From Mesorhizobium sp. NFR06 (lineage in GTDB: Bacteria > Pseudomonadota > Alphaproteobacteria > Rhizobiales > Rhizobiaceae): a stretch of DNA of 64,000 nt. This document shows positions 7,347 through 16,920 of the stretch, piece after piece; positions within the stretch are counted from its first letter, which is position 1, and every line of letters starts with the position of its first letter. A model generated the notes under the pieces. The model did no database searches. It was not told the DNA's origin and saw only the letters and a program-made list of their open reading frames with translations. Both the position numbers and the translations under genes were made by a program. The DNA is taken from positions 124,001 through 188,000 of the forward strand of contig NZ_FOVT01000004.1 of assembly GCF_900115245.1 (NCBI RefSeq). Direction: 5' to 3'.

Positions 7347-8398
7347 GACAGAGCTCCCACGCGGCGGACGCGGTAGGCGGTGAAGAGCAGCGCCACCAGC
7401 ATGGCAAGCAGCGCCGTGCCCTGGATGACGTCGCTGAGGAAAGCCGGCACGCCGGTCGCCCGCGACATCGCCTCGGCGCCGGTCATGACCGCGGCCAGGA
7501 AAATCGCCGCCGGCACCACGCCCAGCGGGTTGAGCCTAGCCAGCATCGCGACGACGATGCCGGAATAGCCATAGCCCGGCGAGATGTCGCTCATCACCTG
7601 GAAGTGGACGCCGCCGACCTCGCCGACGCCGGCGAGCCCGGCCAGCGCGCCGGAGAGCAGCGCGGTGGAGAGCAGCACACGCCGCACGTTGATGCCGCCA
7701 TAGCGCGCGGCTTCCGGATTCTCGCCGGTGACGCGGATGCGGAAGCCGAGCGTGGTGCGCGCGATCAGGAACCAGCACAGCGGCGCCGCGACCAGCGCCA
7801 CGATGACGCCGAGATGCAGCCTTGTGCCTTCGACCAGCACCGGGAAGTTGGCGGAATCTTCGATCGGCGGCGAGATCGGGTAGCCGCTGAACGTGTCCTT
7901 CCACGGCCCTTCGATCAGCGCCATAAGCGCATAATAGATGACCGAGTTGAGCAACAGTGAGGAGACCACATCGTCGACCTTGAATTTCACACGCAGCGTC
8001 GCCGGCACCAGCGCGACGAGCGCGCCGGCAGCCGCGCCGACAAGCGCCATCAACAGCATGGCGAGATAGCCAGGCATCGGGATCGCGCCGACGAAGCAGC
8101 TAGCTACCGCGCCGGCCAGCAGCTGGCCCTCGGCGCCGATGTTCCAGAATTTGGCGCGGAAGGCGATGGCCACGGCAAGTCCGGTAAAGATCATGGGTGC
8201 CGCGCGCACCAGCGTCTCGGTGATGGCGTAGCTGTCGCCGAGCGAAGCCGACAGCATGACGCCATAAGCCTCGACGACGCCGGCGCCGGCCACCGCGATC
8301 AGGCCGCTGCACAGGATGAGCGTCGCGGCGATCGCGATGAGCGGCAGCGCGAGATTGAACCAGGCGGGCGTCGACGTGCGCGCTTCCAGGCGAAACAT
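7343..8398 (-). CDS. BMP-type ABC transporter permease 1
   Basis: A 351-residue inner-membrane permease, YufP/NupP-like. It has a long N-terminal helix and further helices; FWNIGAEGQLLAGAVAS (residues ~105-121) is the family signature equivalent to NLGIEG in the partner subunit. VTGENPEAARYGGINVRR is the conserved cytoplasmic loop that contacts the ATPase. ATG 8398 overlaps the ATPase stop (TGATG) and its own stop overlaps the start of permease 2, so all three genes are translationally coupled. It pairs with permease 2 as a heterodimeric channel. Confidence 0.92.
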   Translation of the reverse strand: MFRLEARTSTPAWFNLALPLIAIAATLILCSGLIAVAGAGVVEAYGVMLSASLGDSYAITETLVRAAPMIFTGLAVAIAFRAKFWNIGAEGQLLAGAVASCFVGAIPMPGYLAMLLMALVGAAAGALVALVPATLRVKFKVDDVVSSLLLNSVIYYALMALIEGPWKDTFSGYPISPPIEDSANFPVLVEGTRLHLGVIVALVAAPLCWFLIARTTLGFRIRVTGENPEAARYGGINVRRVLLSTALLSGALAGLAGVGEVGGVHFQVMSDISPGYGYSGIVVAMLARLNPLGVVPAAIFLAAVMTGAEAMSRATGVPAFLSDVIQGTALLAMLVALLFTAYRVRRVGALS

Positions 8399-9909
8399 CA
8401 GGCATGACCCTCCGCGCCGGTCATCATGAGGCCAAGCCTCGCGACCGTGGCGTCCGCGCCCGAAACCGTGCCGGCGATGCGGCCCTCATACATCACCGCG
8501 ATGCGGTCCGAGAGCATCAGCAATTCCTCGAGGTCCTCGCCGATGACGATGATGCCGCAGCCCCTGGCGCGCATGGCGAGGAACTTTTCATGGATGAAGC
8601 GGGCGGCGCCGATGTCGAGGCCGCGCGTCGGCTGCGAGACGATCAGCACCTTCGGGTCGAAAGCCAGCTCGCGCGCCAGAAGCGCCTTCTGCAGATTGCC
8701 GCCGGACAGCGCGCCGGCGCGCGTCATCGGCCCCGGGCAACGAATGTCATAGGCCCTGATCTGCGCCTCAGCGAAGGCGCGGATGGCGCCGGGATTGAGC
8801 AGGCCCTTGCGGCTGAAGGCCTCGGTGCCGATGCGCGGCAGCACCATGGAGTCGGCTAAAGGCAGGTTGGTGACAAGCCCGGTCGTCATGCGGTCTTCCG
8901 GGATGCGGCCGAGGCCGAGCGCCTGCAGCTCGCGCGGCGAGAATTGCTCAACCGCTTTGCCGGCTATCGTCATCGCGCCGGCCCTGGGCGCCAGCATGCC
9001 GGAAATGACGTCGGCCAGCGCGCGCTGGCCGTTGCCGGAAACGCCGGCGATGCCGAGGATCTCGCCCGAGCGGACGGAAAGCGAGACGTCGCGCAGTGGC
9101 GTGCCGGCATGGCCGGAAGTGGAAATATTGTCGAGCGCCAGCACGGAAGCGCCGGGCGTCGAAGCCTCCCTGGTGGGCGGCACGATCTCGTGGCCGCACA
9201 TCAGCTTCGCCATTTCGGCCGAGGTCGTTTGTGCCGGCTGGTCGACGCGGCCGGCGACCTTGCCGAGACGCAGCACGACGCAGCGATGGGTGAGCGCGCG
9301 CACCTCGTTGAGCTTGTGCGAGATGAAGATGATGCCGAGACCTTGCGCCGCCATGGAGCGCAAGGCGGCGAACAGGCCATCGACTTCGGACGGCGCCAGC
9401 ACCGCGGTCGGCTCGTCGAGGATCAAGAGCCTGGCGCCGCGAAACAGCGCCTTGATGATTTCCAGCCGTTGCTGCTCGCCGACCGACAAAGCCGAGACCG
9501 GCAGGTTCGGATCGAGGCTCAAGCCATGCTGGCGGCCGATCTCCTTCAGCCGCGCCAGCCCGCCGGCGCGGTCGATGCGGCCGGATTTGCCGGGAATGCC
9601 GATCAGCAGGTTCTCCAGCACCGTCAGCCGCGGCGCCAGGTGAAAATGCTGGTGCACCATGCCGATGCCGGCAGCCAGCGCATCGGCCGAATTGTGGATT
9701 GCGACCGGCCTGCCCTCGACCAGGATCTCGCCGGCATCCGGAGCATAGGCGCCAAACAGCACGTTCATCAGCGTGGTCTTGCCGGCGCCATTCTCGCCGA
9801 GCAGGCCGAGGATCTCGCCGGGCGCGACGCTGAGATCGACGGCCTCGTTCGCCTTGACGGCGCCGAAGCTCTTGGTGATGCCGCGCATTTCGATGAGTGG
9901 GGCGGACAA
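8398..9909 (-). CDS. BMP-type ABC transporter ATP-binding protein (tandem ATPase)
   Basis: A 503-residue protein with two fused ATPase domains, as in sugar and nucleoside importers (YufO/NupO, RbsA-like). Domain 1 (residues 1-235) has Walker A GENGAGKTT, signature LSVGEQQRLE and Walker B LLILDEPT. Domain 2 (~255-500) has a degenerate Walker A (GVSGNGQRA), intact LSGGNLQKALLAREL and VLIVSQPTRGLD, the usual asymmetry of the family. The likely start is TTG 9909, with GGAG 6 nt ahead; no better ATG precedes the first strand. The substrate-binding protein gene lies upstream across an inverted repeat. Confidence 0.93.
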   Translation of the reverse strand: MSAPLIEMRGITKSFGAVKANEAVDLSVAPGEILGLLGENGAGKTTLMNVLFGAYAPDAGEILVEGRPVAIHNSADALAAGIGMVHQHFHLAPRLTVLENLLIGIPGKSGRIDRAGGLARLKEIGRQHGLSLDPNLPVSALSVGEQQRLEIIKALFRGARLLILDEPTAVLAPSEVDGLFAALRSMAAQGLGIIFISHKLNEVRALTHRCVVLRLGKVAGRVDQPAQTTSAEMAKLMCGHEIVPPTREASTPGASVLALDNISTSGHAGTPLRDVSLSVRSGEILGIAGVSGNGQRALADVISGMLAPRAGAMTIAGKAVEQFSPRELQALGLGRIPEDRMTTGLVTNLPLADSMVLPRIGTEAFSRKGLLNPGAIRAFAEAQIRAYDIRCPGPMTRAGALSGGNLQKALLARELAFDPKVLIVSQPTRGLDIGAARFIHEKFLAMRARGCGIIVIGEDLEELLMLSDRIAVMYEGRIAGTVSGADATVARLGLMMTGAEGHA

Positions 9910-9924
9910 GGGATACTCCTGGTA

Positions 9925-10070
9925 TCCCCCCCTTGAGGGGAGGGTGCCGAGCGAAGCGAGGCGGGAGGGGTCACCTCAACCGCCTCGACCTATGATCTAG
10001 CGAGATGGAGCGCGTCGCGTGCGACCCCTCCCGGCCCTGCGGGCCACCCTCCCCTCAAGGGGGAGGGGAA
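9925..10070. repeat. Inverted repeat between importer ATPase and binding-protein genes
   Basis: CCCCTTGAGGGGAGGGTG (9930-9947) recurs inverted as CACCCTCCCCTCAAGGGG (10043-10060), and GGGAGGGGTC pairs with GACCCCTCCC nearer the centre. In the mRNA this would form a stable hairpin just after the binding-protein gene. That would suit differential expression, with much binding protein and little ATPase/permease. Confidence 0.75.
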
Positions 10071-10078
10071 CGCTGGCT

Positions 10079-11104
10079 CTAATCCGAAACCGGCGTGTTC
10101 TCATCCACGTCGACGCGGAAATTGCCTTCGAGGATCTCGGCCTTCTTCTTCTCGACAAGGTCCTTCACATCCGCCGGCAGCGTCTTGTCGAACTTGTGGT
10201 AAGGCGCCAGATAGGAGCCGCCCTTGGCCATGCGCGAGAAGTCGCCATAGTCCTGCGCAGTGAAGACGCCGGCCTTGACCAGTTTGATCGCCTGCTCGAC
10301 CGTCGGATACATATCCCACACCGGGCCGGTGATGACCGTGTCCGGGCCGAGGCTCGACTGGTCGGACATGTTGGAGATGGCGTAGATCTTCTTTTCCACC
10401 GCGGCCTCGATGACGCCGAAGCGCTCGGCATAGATGACGTCGACGCCGGCATCGATCTGCGCCACCGCCGCTTCCTTGGCCTTGGGCGGATCGAAGAAGG
10501 AGCCGATGAAGGCGACCTTCTTCTTGACGTTCGGATTGACCTCCTTGGCGCCGGCGAAGAAGGCGTTGACCAGCCGGTTCACTTCCGGAATGCCCATCGC
10601 CGCGACCGCGCCGACCGTGCCCGACTTCGACATTTTTCCCGCGATCATGCCGGAGAGGTAGGCGGGCTCATGGATCCAGTTGTCGAAGACCCCGAAATTC
10701 GGTTCGGCCGGGCCGGCGCCGGAGCCGAACAGCCAGGCCGTCTTCGGGAACTGCTTTGCCGTGCGGCGCGACTCGCGCTCGGCGGCGAAGGCGTCGCCCA
10801 ACACCAGCTGATAGCCGCCCTGCGCATATTCGCGCATCACGCGGCTGAAGTCGGCGGTCTGCACCTTCTCCGACCATTTGTATTCGATGCCCAGTTCCTT
10901 CTCGGCCTTCTGCAGGGCGACATGGATCTGGTTGTCCCACGGCTCCTCGATCGGCGTGGCGAAGATCGCCGCCACCTTGAGCTTCTTGTCCTTGGCGAAG
11001 GCGGCGCCCGGCAGGACGGAAGCGGCGAGGCCAAGCGCACCGAGTTCCAGCACGTTGCGCCGCGACAGGCCCGCGCGTTGCGTTTTGCTACGTTCGTTTT
11101 CCAT
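10079..11104 (-). CDS. BMP-family ABC transporter substrate-binding protein
   Basis: A 341-residue periplasmic binding protein of the basic membrane protein/PnrA class, which binds purine nucleosides and related ligands. The N-terminus carries a Tat-like signal (SRRNVLELGALGLAASVLPGA, cleavage near FAKDKK, ~residue 38). DNWIHEPAYLSGMIAGKMSK and VKKKVAFIGSFFDPPKAKEA are family-typical, as is the late GPVWDMYPTVEQAI segment. It is the first gene of the importer operon and is separated from the ATPase by a 146-bp inverted repeat. The ligand is not determinable from sequence alone. Confidence 0.92.
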   Translation of the reverse strand: MENERSKTQRAGLSRRNVLELGALGLAASVLPGAAFAKDKKLKVAAIFATPIEEPWDNQIHVALQKAEKELGIEYKWSEKVQTADFSRVMREYAQGGYQLVLGDAFAAERESRRTAKQFPKTAWLFGSGAGPAEPNFGVFDNWIHEPAYLSGMIAGKMSKSGTVGAVAAMGIPEVNRLVNAFFAGAKEVNPNVKKKVAFIGSFFDPPKAKEAAVAQIDAGVDVIYAERFGVIEAAVEKKIYAISNMSDQSSLGPDTVITGPVWDMYPTVEQAIKLVKAGVFTAQDYGDFSRMAKGGSYLAPYHKFDKTLPADVKDLVEKKKAEILEGNFRVDVDENTPVSD

Positions 11105-11430
11105 TTGGAATTCCCCTCTGTTCGACGGCCGTGTCGAGCCGGCCGTTCAAGAATGTCAGACGCGAGGACTATGGAACGGCGTCTGAGTTTTGTCCACATG
11201 GTCAAATTTGATGGATAGGGACAGTGGGAGCCTGGAAGCGCAGGCGGGACAGCGCCCCCCTCTGGCCTGCCGGCCATCTCCCCCACTTGGGGGGAGATCA
11301 GACGTTGCGCCTGCTTTCGCCAATTATCAGCGTGGCAGGAAGAGCGAGGCGCCCAAGCTGCCAATCTCCCCCCTTGTGGGGGAGATGCCCGGCAGGGCAG
11401 AGGGGGGCGCGAAGGATCTCGGCGTCTGCC
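11105..11430. repeat. Intergenic region with GGGGAG-type repeat
   Basis: Contains the importer promoter region and, at about 11265-11413, a dispersed repeat. Two hairpins (CCCCACTTGGGGGGAG and CCCCCTTGTGGGGGAG) flank a core containing TTTCGCCAATTATCAGCGTG. The same core is found inverted near 22104-22130 and in degenerate form near 18590-18615. No gene seen. Confidence 0.7.
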
Positions 11431-13497
<2,067 letters not shown>

Positions 13498-13754
13498 GCG
13501 GAACCTCCCGAGACCGGCTGCGATCGCGCAACGCTTTACTTGGCCGGCCGGCGAAAGGGAACCCGATCCGGCCATGGCCTAATTGATCGAAGACTAGCGC
13601 CGGCCTCTGCTTCGGTCGCAAGGCTTTCCGGTTGAGGGGGCCGAACAAATACCAGGGGCGCCGGTCACCTAGTTCCCCGACACGGGGATTTTGAAAGATT
13701 GCCATTTTGTCTTGGTGTAAGGTTTTCCCGTTCATTTGAAAACAGCGCAAACGT
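13498..13754. other. Upstream region of the beta-oxidation gene
   Basis: About 250 bp, moderately AT-rich toward 13680-13750, presumably the promoter of the hydratase/dehydrogenase gene. I found no convincing operator and no gene. Confidence 0.3.
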
Positions 13755-13936
13755 CGTCATTCTATGGCGGAGCAAGGAGCGCAGCGACGCGGCGCAGACC
13801 ATAGAATCCATGCCGTGACTTCGAAGCGTTGCTGCGATGCAGAATTTTGCTCTGTTGCACGCCTTGGCGAAGGTAACGGCATGGATTCTAGGGTCTTCGC
13901 GACGGAGCTTCGCTCCTGCTCCGCCCTAGAATGACG
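13755..13936. repeat. 182-bp palindromic dispersed repeat (CGTCATTCTA ... TAGAATGACG)
   Basis: The ends CGTCATTCTATGGCGGAGC and GCTCCGCCCTAGAATGACG are inverted copies. Inner arms CATAGAATCCATGCCGTGAC and ACGGCATGGATTCTAGG also pair, so the whole block can fold on itself. A related 178-bp block lies at 36069-36246, and short forms at 39059-39110 and 47636-47691. It encodes nothing and looks like a non-autonomous palindromic element. Confidence 0.8.
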
Positions 13937-14024
13937 ATCGCGATGGGCGTTTCGGCCAATCTCCAAGGCATGCCACCCGCCAACGCAAACAGAGTCGACC
14001 GGTCAAAATCCCTGTGCAGTGCCA

Positions 14025-14615
14025 CTAGTTATCCACCCGGCCGAACGGCGGCACGTCGCCGACGACTTCGCGCTTGTCCTTGCCGCAGGCGAAGGTCTTC
14101 GCCTTGTCGTCGGCGAGCTTGCGCGCCTGGTCGTTGGCCTGTGCGTTGCCGGTGGCGAGCACCAGTCCAATCGTGCAGCCCTGGTGCTCTTCCGGCTGAG
14201 CGACCTTGGCGACAACCAGCACCTCGATCGACTTCTTCTCGTCTTCGGGGTTGCTGACGGAGCGGCGATGAATGGCGGCGAACGGGACGGCGACATCGCC
14301 GTTCGTCTCGATCCGCCATTCCACCTTCGGGCCGGAACCGTTGAAGGCGGTGAAGCTTTCCCAGACCGCGGTCATGTCGTCCGATGGAAAGCCGTAATAG
14401 ACGGATTCGCGCGCATCATCGTAACCGATCAGGACGGGGTAGCCGCGATAGCCCGAGCAGACGAGGCTCGCCCAGTCGCCGTCGCCTTCCGCGGCCTGGG
14501 CATAGGTGACGCAGTCCTTCTTCCAGTCGAGATCGGTGTAGGCGCTGGAGATGTCGCCGGAAACGGCTGCCTGGCAGGACCCGGCGAGGGCGAGCGGGAT
14601 CAGAACAGCACGCAT
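14025..14615 (-). CDS. Secreted hypothetical protein
   Basis: A 196-residue protein with an N-terminal signal peptide (MRAVLIPLALAGSCQA, cleavage likely after QAA). The mature part is about 180 residues with four Cys (DCVTYA, LVCSGY, GCTIGL, FACGKD) that could form two disulfides. It reads as a periplasmic beta-rich protein (GYRGYPVLIGYDDARESVYYGF). I do not recognise a functional family. ATG 14615 is preferred over 14642 because it begins on the signal peptide. It lies just downstream of the tetR gene on the same strand, 44 bp away, so they may be cotranscribed. Confidence 0.75.
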   Translation of the reverse strand: MRAVLIPLALAGSCQAAVSGDISSAYTDLDWKKDCVTYAQAAEGDGDWASLVCSGYRGYPVLIGYDDARESVYYGFPSDDMTAVWESFTAFNGSGPKVEWRIETNGDVAVPFAAIHRRSVSNPEDEKKSIEVLVVAKVAQPEEHQGCTIGLVLATGNAQANDQARKLADDKAKTFACGKDKREVVGDVPPFGRVDN

Positions 14616-14659
14616 GGGCACGTCCCCGGTGGAGGTTGCCATGAGCGTAACGTCAATCG

Positions 14660-15268
14660 CTATTTCTTCAAGCTCGCTTCGATCAGCAGGTCGGCGTTGC
14701 GGGCCACCGCCGCCGCCGGCCCGCCCAGGCCGAAAAGCTGCCCGCTGATGTAAGCGCCTTCGATAAGGAGCAGCAGCCCGTCGCCGAGCGTGTCGGAATC
14801 GCTCGCGCCCATCGCGGCCGCCATGGCGCGCAGGCGCCGGCGCAGTTCCACTTTGTTGTTCTCGCTCACCACCCGCGCGGGATGCCCGCGCTCGGGATAT
14901 TCCACCGCCGCGTTGGTCATGCCGCAGCCGCGATAGTCGGGCTTCTGCGTGCGTTTGCCGACGCGGGTCAGGAACGCGATGATCTGGGCGCGCGGATTGC
15001 CCGGATGCGCGTCGACGGCTTCGTCGAAGCGTTCCCAGAATTCGAGATCATATTTGCGCAGATAGGAGGCAGCGAGTTCGTCCTTTGACGGGAAGCTGCG
15101 ATAGAGGCTTGGCTTGGTGACGCCCGCGCGCCTGACGATCTCGTCGACGCCAATCGCCCGGATGCCCTCGCGATAAAAAAGGTCGCGCGCCACGTCCAGG
15201 ATTTTGTCCGCCGCCTTCGGGACCGGGGCCCCGCTCAACGATGCATCAGTTTTATTGTCCGATGGCAT
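14660..15268 (-). CDS. TetR-family transcriptional regulator
   Basis: A 202-residue repressor. The N-terminal DNA-binding domain (residues ~20-66) has ILDVARDLFYREGIRAIGV and the helix-turn-helix VDEIVRRAGVTKPSLYRSF. The C-terminal ligand-binding part contains GCGMTNAAVEYPERGHPAR, which is common in a TetR subgroup. It is divergently transcribed from an MFS transporter gene across a perfect 19-bp inverted repeat. It most likely represses that transporter and itself until an unknown ligand binds. Confidence 0.92.
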   Translation of the reverse strand: MPSDNKTDASLSGAPVPKAADKILDVARDLFYREGIRAIGVDEIVRRAGVTKPSLYRSFPSKDELAASYLRKYDLEFWERFDEAVDAHPGNPRAQIIAFLTRVGKRTQKPDYRGCGMTNAAVEYPERGHPARVVSENNKVELRRRLRAMAAAMGASDSDTLGDGLLLLIEGAYISGQLFGLGGPAAAVARNADLLIEASLKK

Positions 15269-15281
15269 GCAAACAACTCGC

Positions 15282-15348
15282 TTGACAATGTTACTGACCG
15301 GTACGTATGTATGGCTTCATTCCATTGCAACGTACCGGTCAGTAACAT
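15282..15348. promoter_or_regulatory. TetR operator pair and MFS promoter
   Basis: ATGTTACTGACCGGTACGT (15288-15306) and its exact reverse complement (15330-15348) are separated by 23 bp. A TTGACA at 15282-15287 and a TATGTA at 15306-15311, 18 bp apart, form a promoter toward the MFS gene. The right arm overlaps the probable MFS start codon. Two repressor dimers could therefore cover both divergent promoters. Confidence 0.8.
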
Positions 15349-16630
15349 GATAACCCAGTCCCGTCCGTTTGGCCAGCGCTACGCCTTCGTCGTCGTTGCC
15401 GTCATCTTCCTCTGCCTGCTGATCGCGGCCGGGCTTCGTTCGGCGCCTGCCGTCATGATGGTGCCGCTGGAAAATAGTTTCGGCTGGCGGCGCGATGTCG
15501 TTTCGCTGGCCGCTGCGACCGGTATTTTCCTCTATGGCCTGACCGGACCATTTGCCGCGGCGCTGATGGAGCGGATAGGTCTGCGCCGGACGCTGCTGGC
15601 CTCATTGCTTATCATGTCGGGCTCGACGGCGCTCAGCCTTTTGATGACCAAGCCGTGGCATCTGCTGATCACATGGGGGGTGTTTTCCGGCATCGGCTCG
15701 GGTGCGGTCGCCACCGTGCTCGGCGCCACCATCGTCAATCGCTGGTTCAAGACCAATCGCGGCCTGGTGATGGGGCTGATGTCGGCCTCCAGCGCCACCG
15801 GCCTCTTGGTGTTCCTGCCGCTGCTCGCCGCGCTCGCGCAGTCGGGCGGCTGGAAGCCGGTCGCTATCGCGATTTCCATCGCCACCGCCTGCCTTCTGCC
15901 GCTGGTCTGGCTGCTGGTGCCGGAACGCCCCGCCTCGATCGGTCAGGTGCGTTTTGGCGCCGACGCCGACGACGTGCCGCCGGCCTCGCCGGCTTCGCAG
16001 GGCAATTTCCTGGCGCATACGCTCAATACGCTCCGCCGCGCCGCCGGCACCCGCGTGTTCTGGTATCTGTTCGCCACCTTCTTCATCTGCGGCTTCACCA
16101 CCAACGGCCTCGTCGGCACGCATCTCATCGCCTTCTGCGGCGACATGGGCATCGGCGAGGTGCAGGCGGCAGGCCTCTTGTCGATGATGGGCATCTTCGA
16201 CCTGATCGGCACGACCCTGTCAGGCTGGCTCACCGATCGTTTCGATCCGCGCAAGCTGCTCGGCGTCTATTATGCCGTGCGCGGCCTGTCGTTGATCTAT
16301 CTGCCCTATTCCGGCTTCTCGGCGACCAGCCTGATCATCTTCGCCGTGCTCTACGGGCTCGACTGGATCGCCACGGTGCCGCCGACGCTGCGGCTTGCCA
16401 ACGAAGCCTTCGGCGACCGCAGCGGTCCGATCGTGTTCGGCTGGATCGTCGCCGGCCACCAGGTGGGCGCGGCGGCAGCCGCTGCCTTCGGCGGCACCAT
16501 GCGCGAGCTGCAGGGCAATTACGAACTGGCGTTCCTGATTGCCGGCATGACGGGTATCGCGGCGGCCTGTATCTCGCTCTTGATCAATACGAGCCGGCCG
16601 GCCTTCGAGCCGGAGCCGCAGGCGGTTTGA
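15347..16630 (+). CDS. Major facilitator superfamily transporter
   Basis: A 427-residue protein with 12 predicted membrane helices. The loop after helix 2 is MERIGLRRTLLASLL and that after helix 8 is LTDRFDPRKLLGVYYA, the paired MFS motif A positions. NRWFKTNRGLVMGLMSASSATG resembles monocarboxylate/oxalate-formate-type carriers. The start at ATG 15347 fits a short leader from the promoter at 15282-15311; an upstream ATG at 15311 would lie inside the promoter. It is controlled by the divergent TetR. The export or uptake substrate is unknown. Confidence 0.88.
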   Translation: MITQSRPFGQRYAFVVVAVIFLCLLIAAGLRSAPAVMMVPLENSFGWRRDVVSLAAATGIFLYGLTGPFAAALMERIGLRRTLLASLLIMSGSTALSLLMTKPWHLLITWGVFSGIGSGAVATVLGATIVNRWFKTNRGLVMGLMSASSATGLLVFLPLLAALAQSGGWKPVAIAISIATACLLPLVWLLVPERPASIGQVRFGADADDVPPASPASQGNFLAHTLNTLRRAAGTRVFWYLFATFFICGFTTNGLVGTHLIAFCGDMGIGEVQAAGLLSMMGIFDLIGTTLSGWLTDRFDPRKLLGVYYAVRGLSLIYLPYSGFSATSLIIFAVLYGLDWIATVPPTLRLANEAFGDRSGPIVFGWIVAGHQVGAAAAAAFGGTMRELQGNYELAFLIAGMTGIAAACISLLINTSRPAFEPEPQAV

Positions 16631-16634
16631 GCCG

Positions 16635-16816
16635 CCCTTCACCTTCTCCCCTGTGGGGAGAAGGTGGCTGAGCGAAGCTCGGTCGGATGAGGGGTGCTCC
16701 AGGTAACGCCAGCGCTTCGCTCAGCCGGAACATCAACGACTCACTCCGCTGGAACACCCCTCATCCGTCTCGGCGCTGGGCGCCGATCCACCTTCTCCCA
16801 AAAGGGGAGAAGGGGA
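16635..16816. repeat. GGGGAG-type inverted repeat after the MFS gene
   Basis: CCTTCTCCCCTGTGGGGAG (16639-16657) starts a block whose other end is CACCTTCTCCCAAAAGGGG (near 16790-16808). Between them GGATGAGGGGTG and CACCCCTCATCC pair. It is a dispersed palindromic repeat and a possible terminator for the MFS gene. Confidence 0.7.
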
Positions 16817-16920
16817 AGAGCGCCCTGTTCACTGTTATCAAAACTTCATGGTTCCGATATGCGCCTGAAACATTGACGCAGCAGCTTGGCGGTCCCGTTC
16901 AATGCCATCCGGAGACAGCC

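Noticed and set aside
16830-16865. Possible Pho box upstream of phoD (CTGTTCACTGTTAT)
   Set aside because: The two CTGT elements are 7 bp apart, not 11, and the second half fits poorly; not enough to call a PhoB site.
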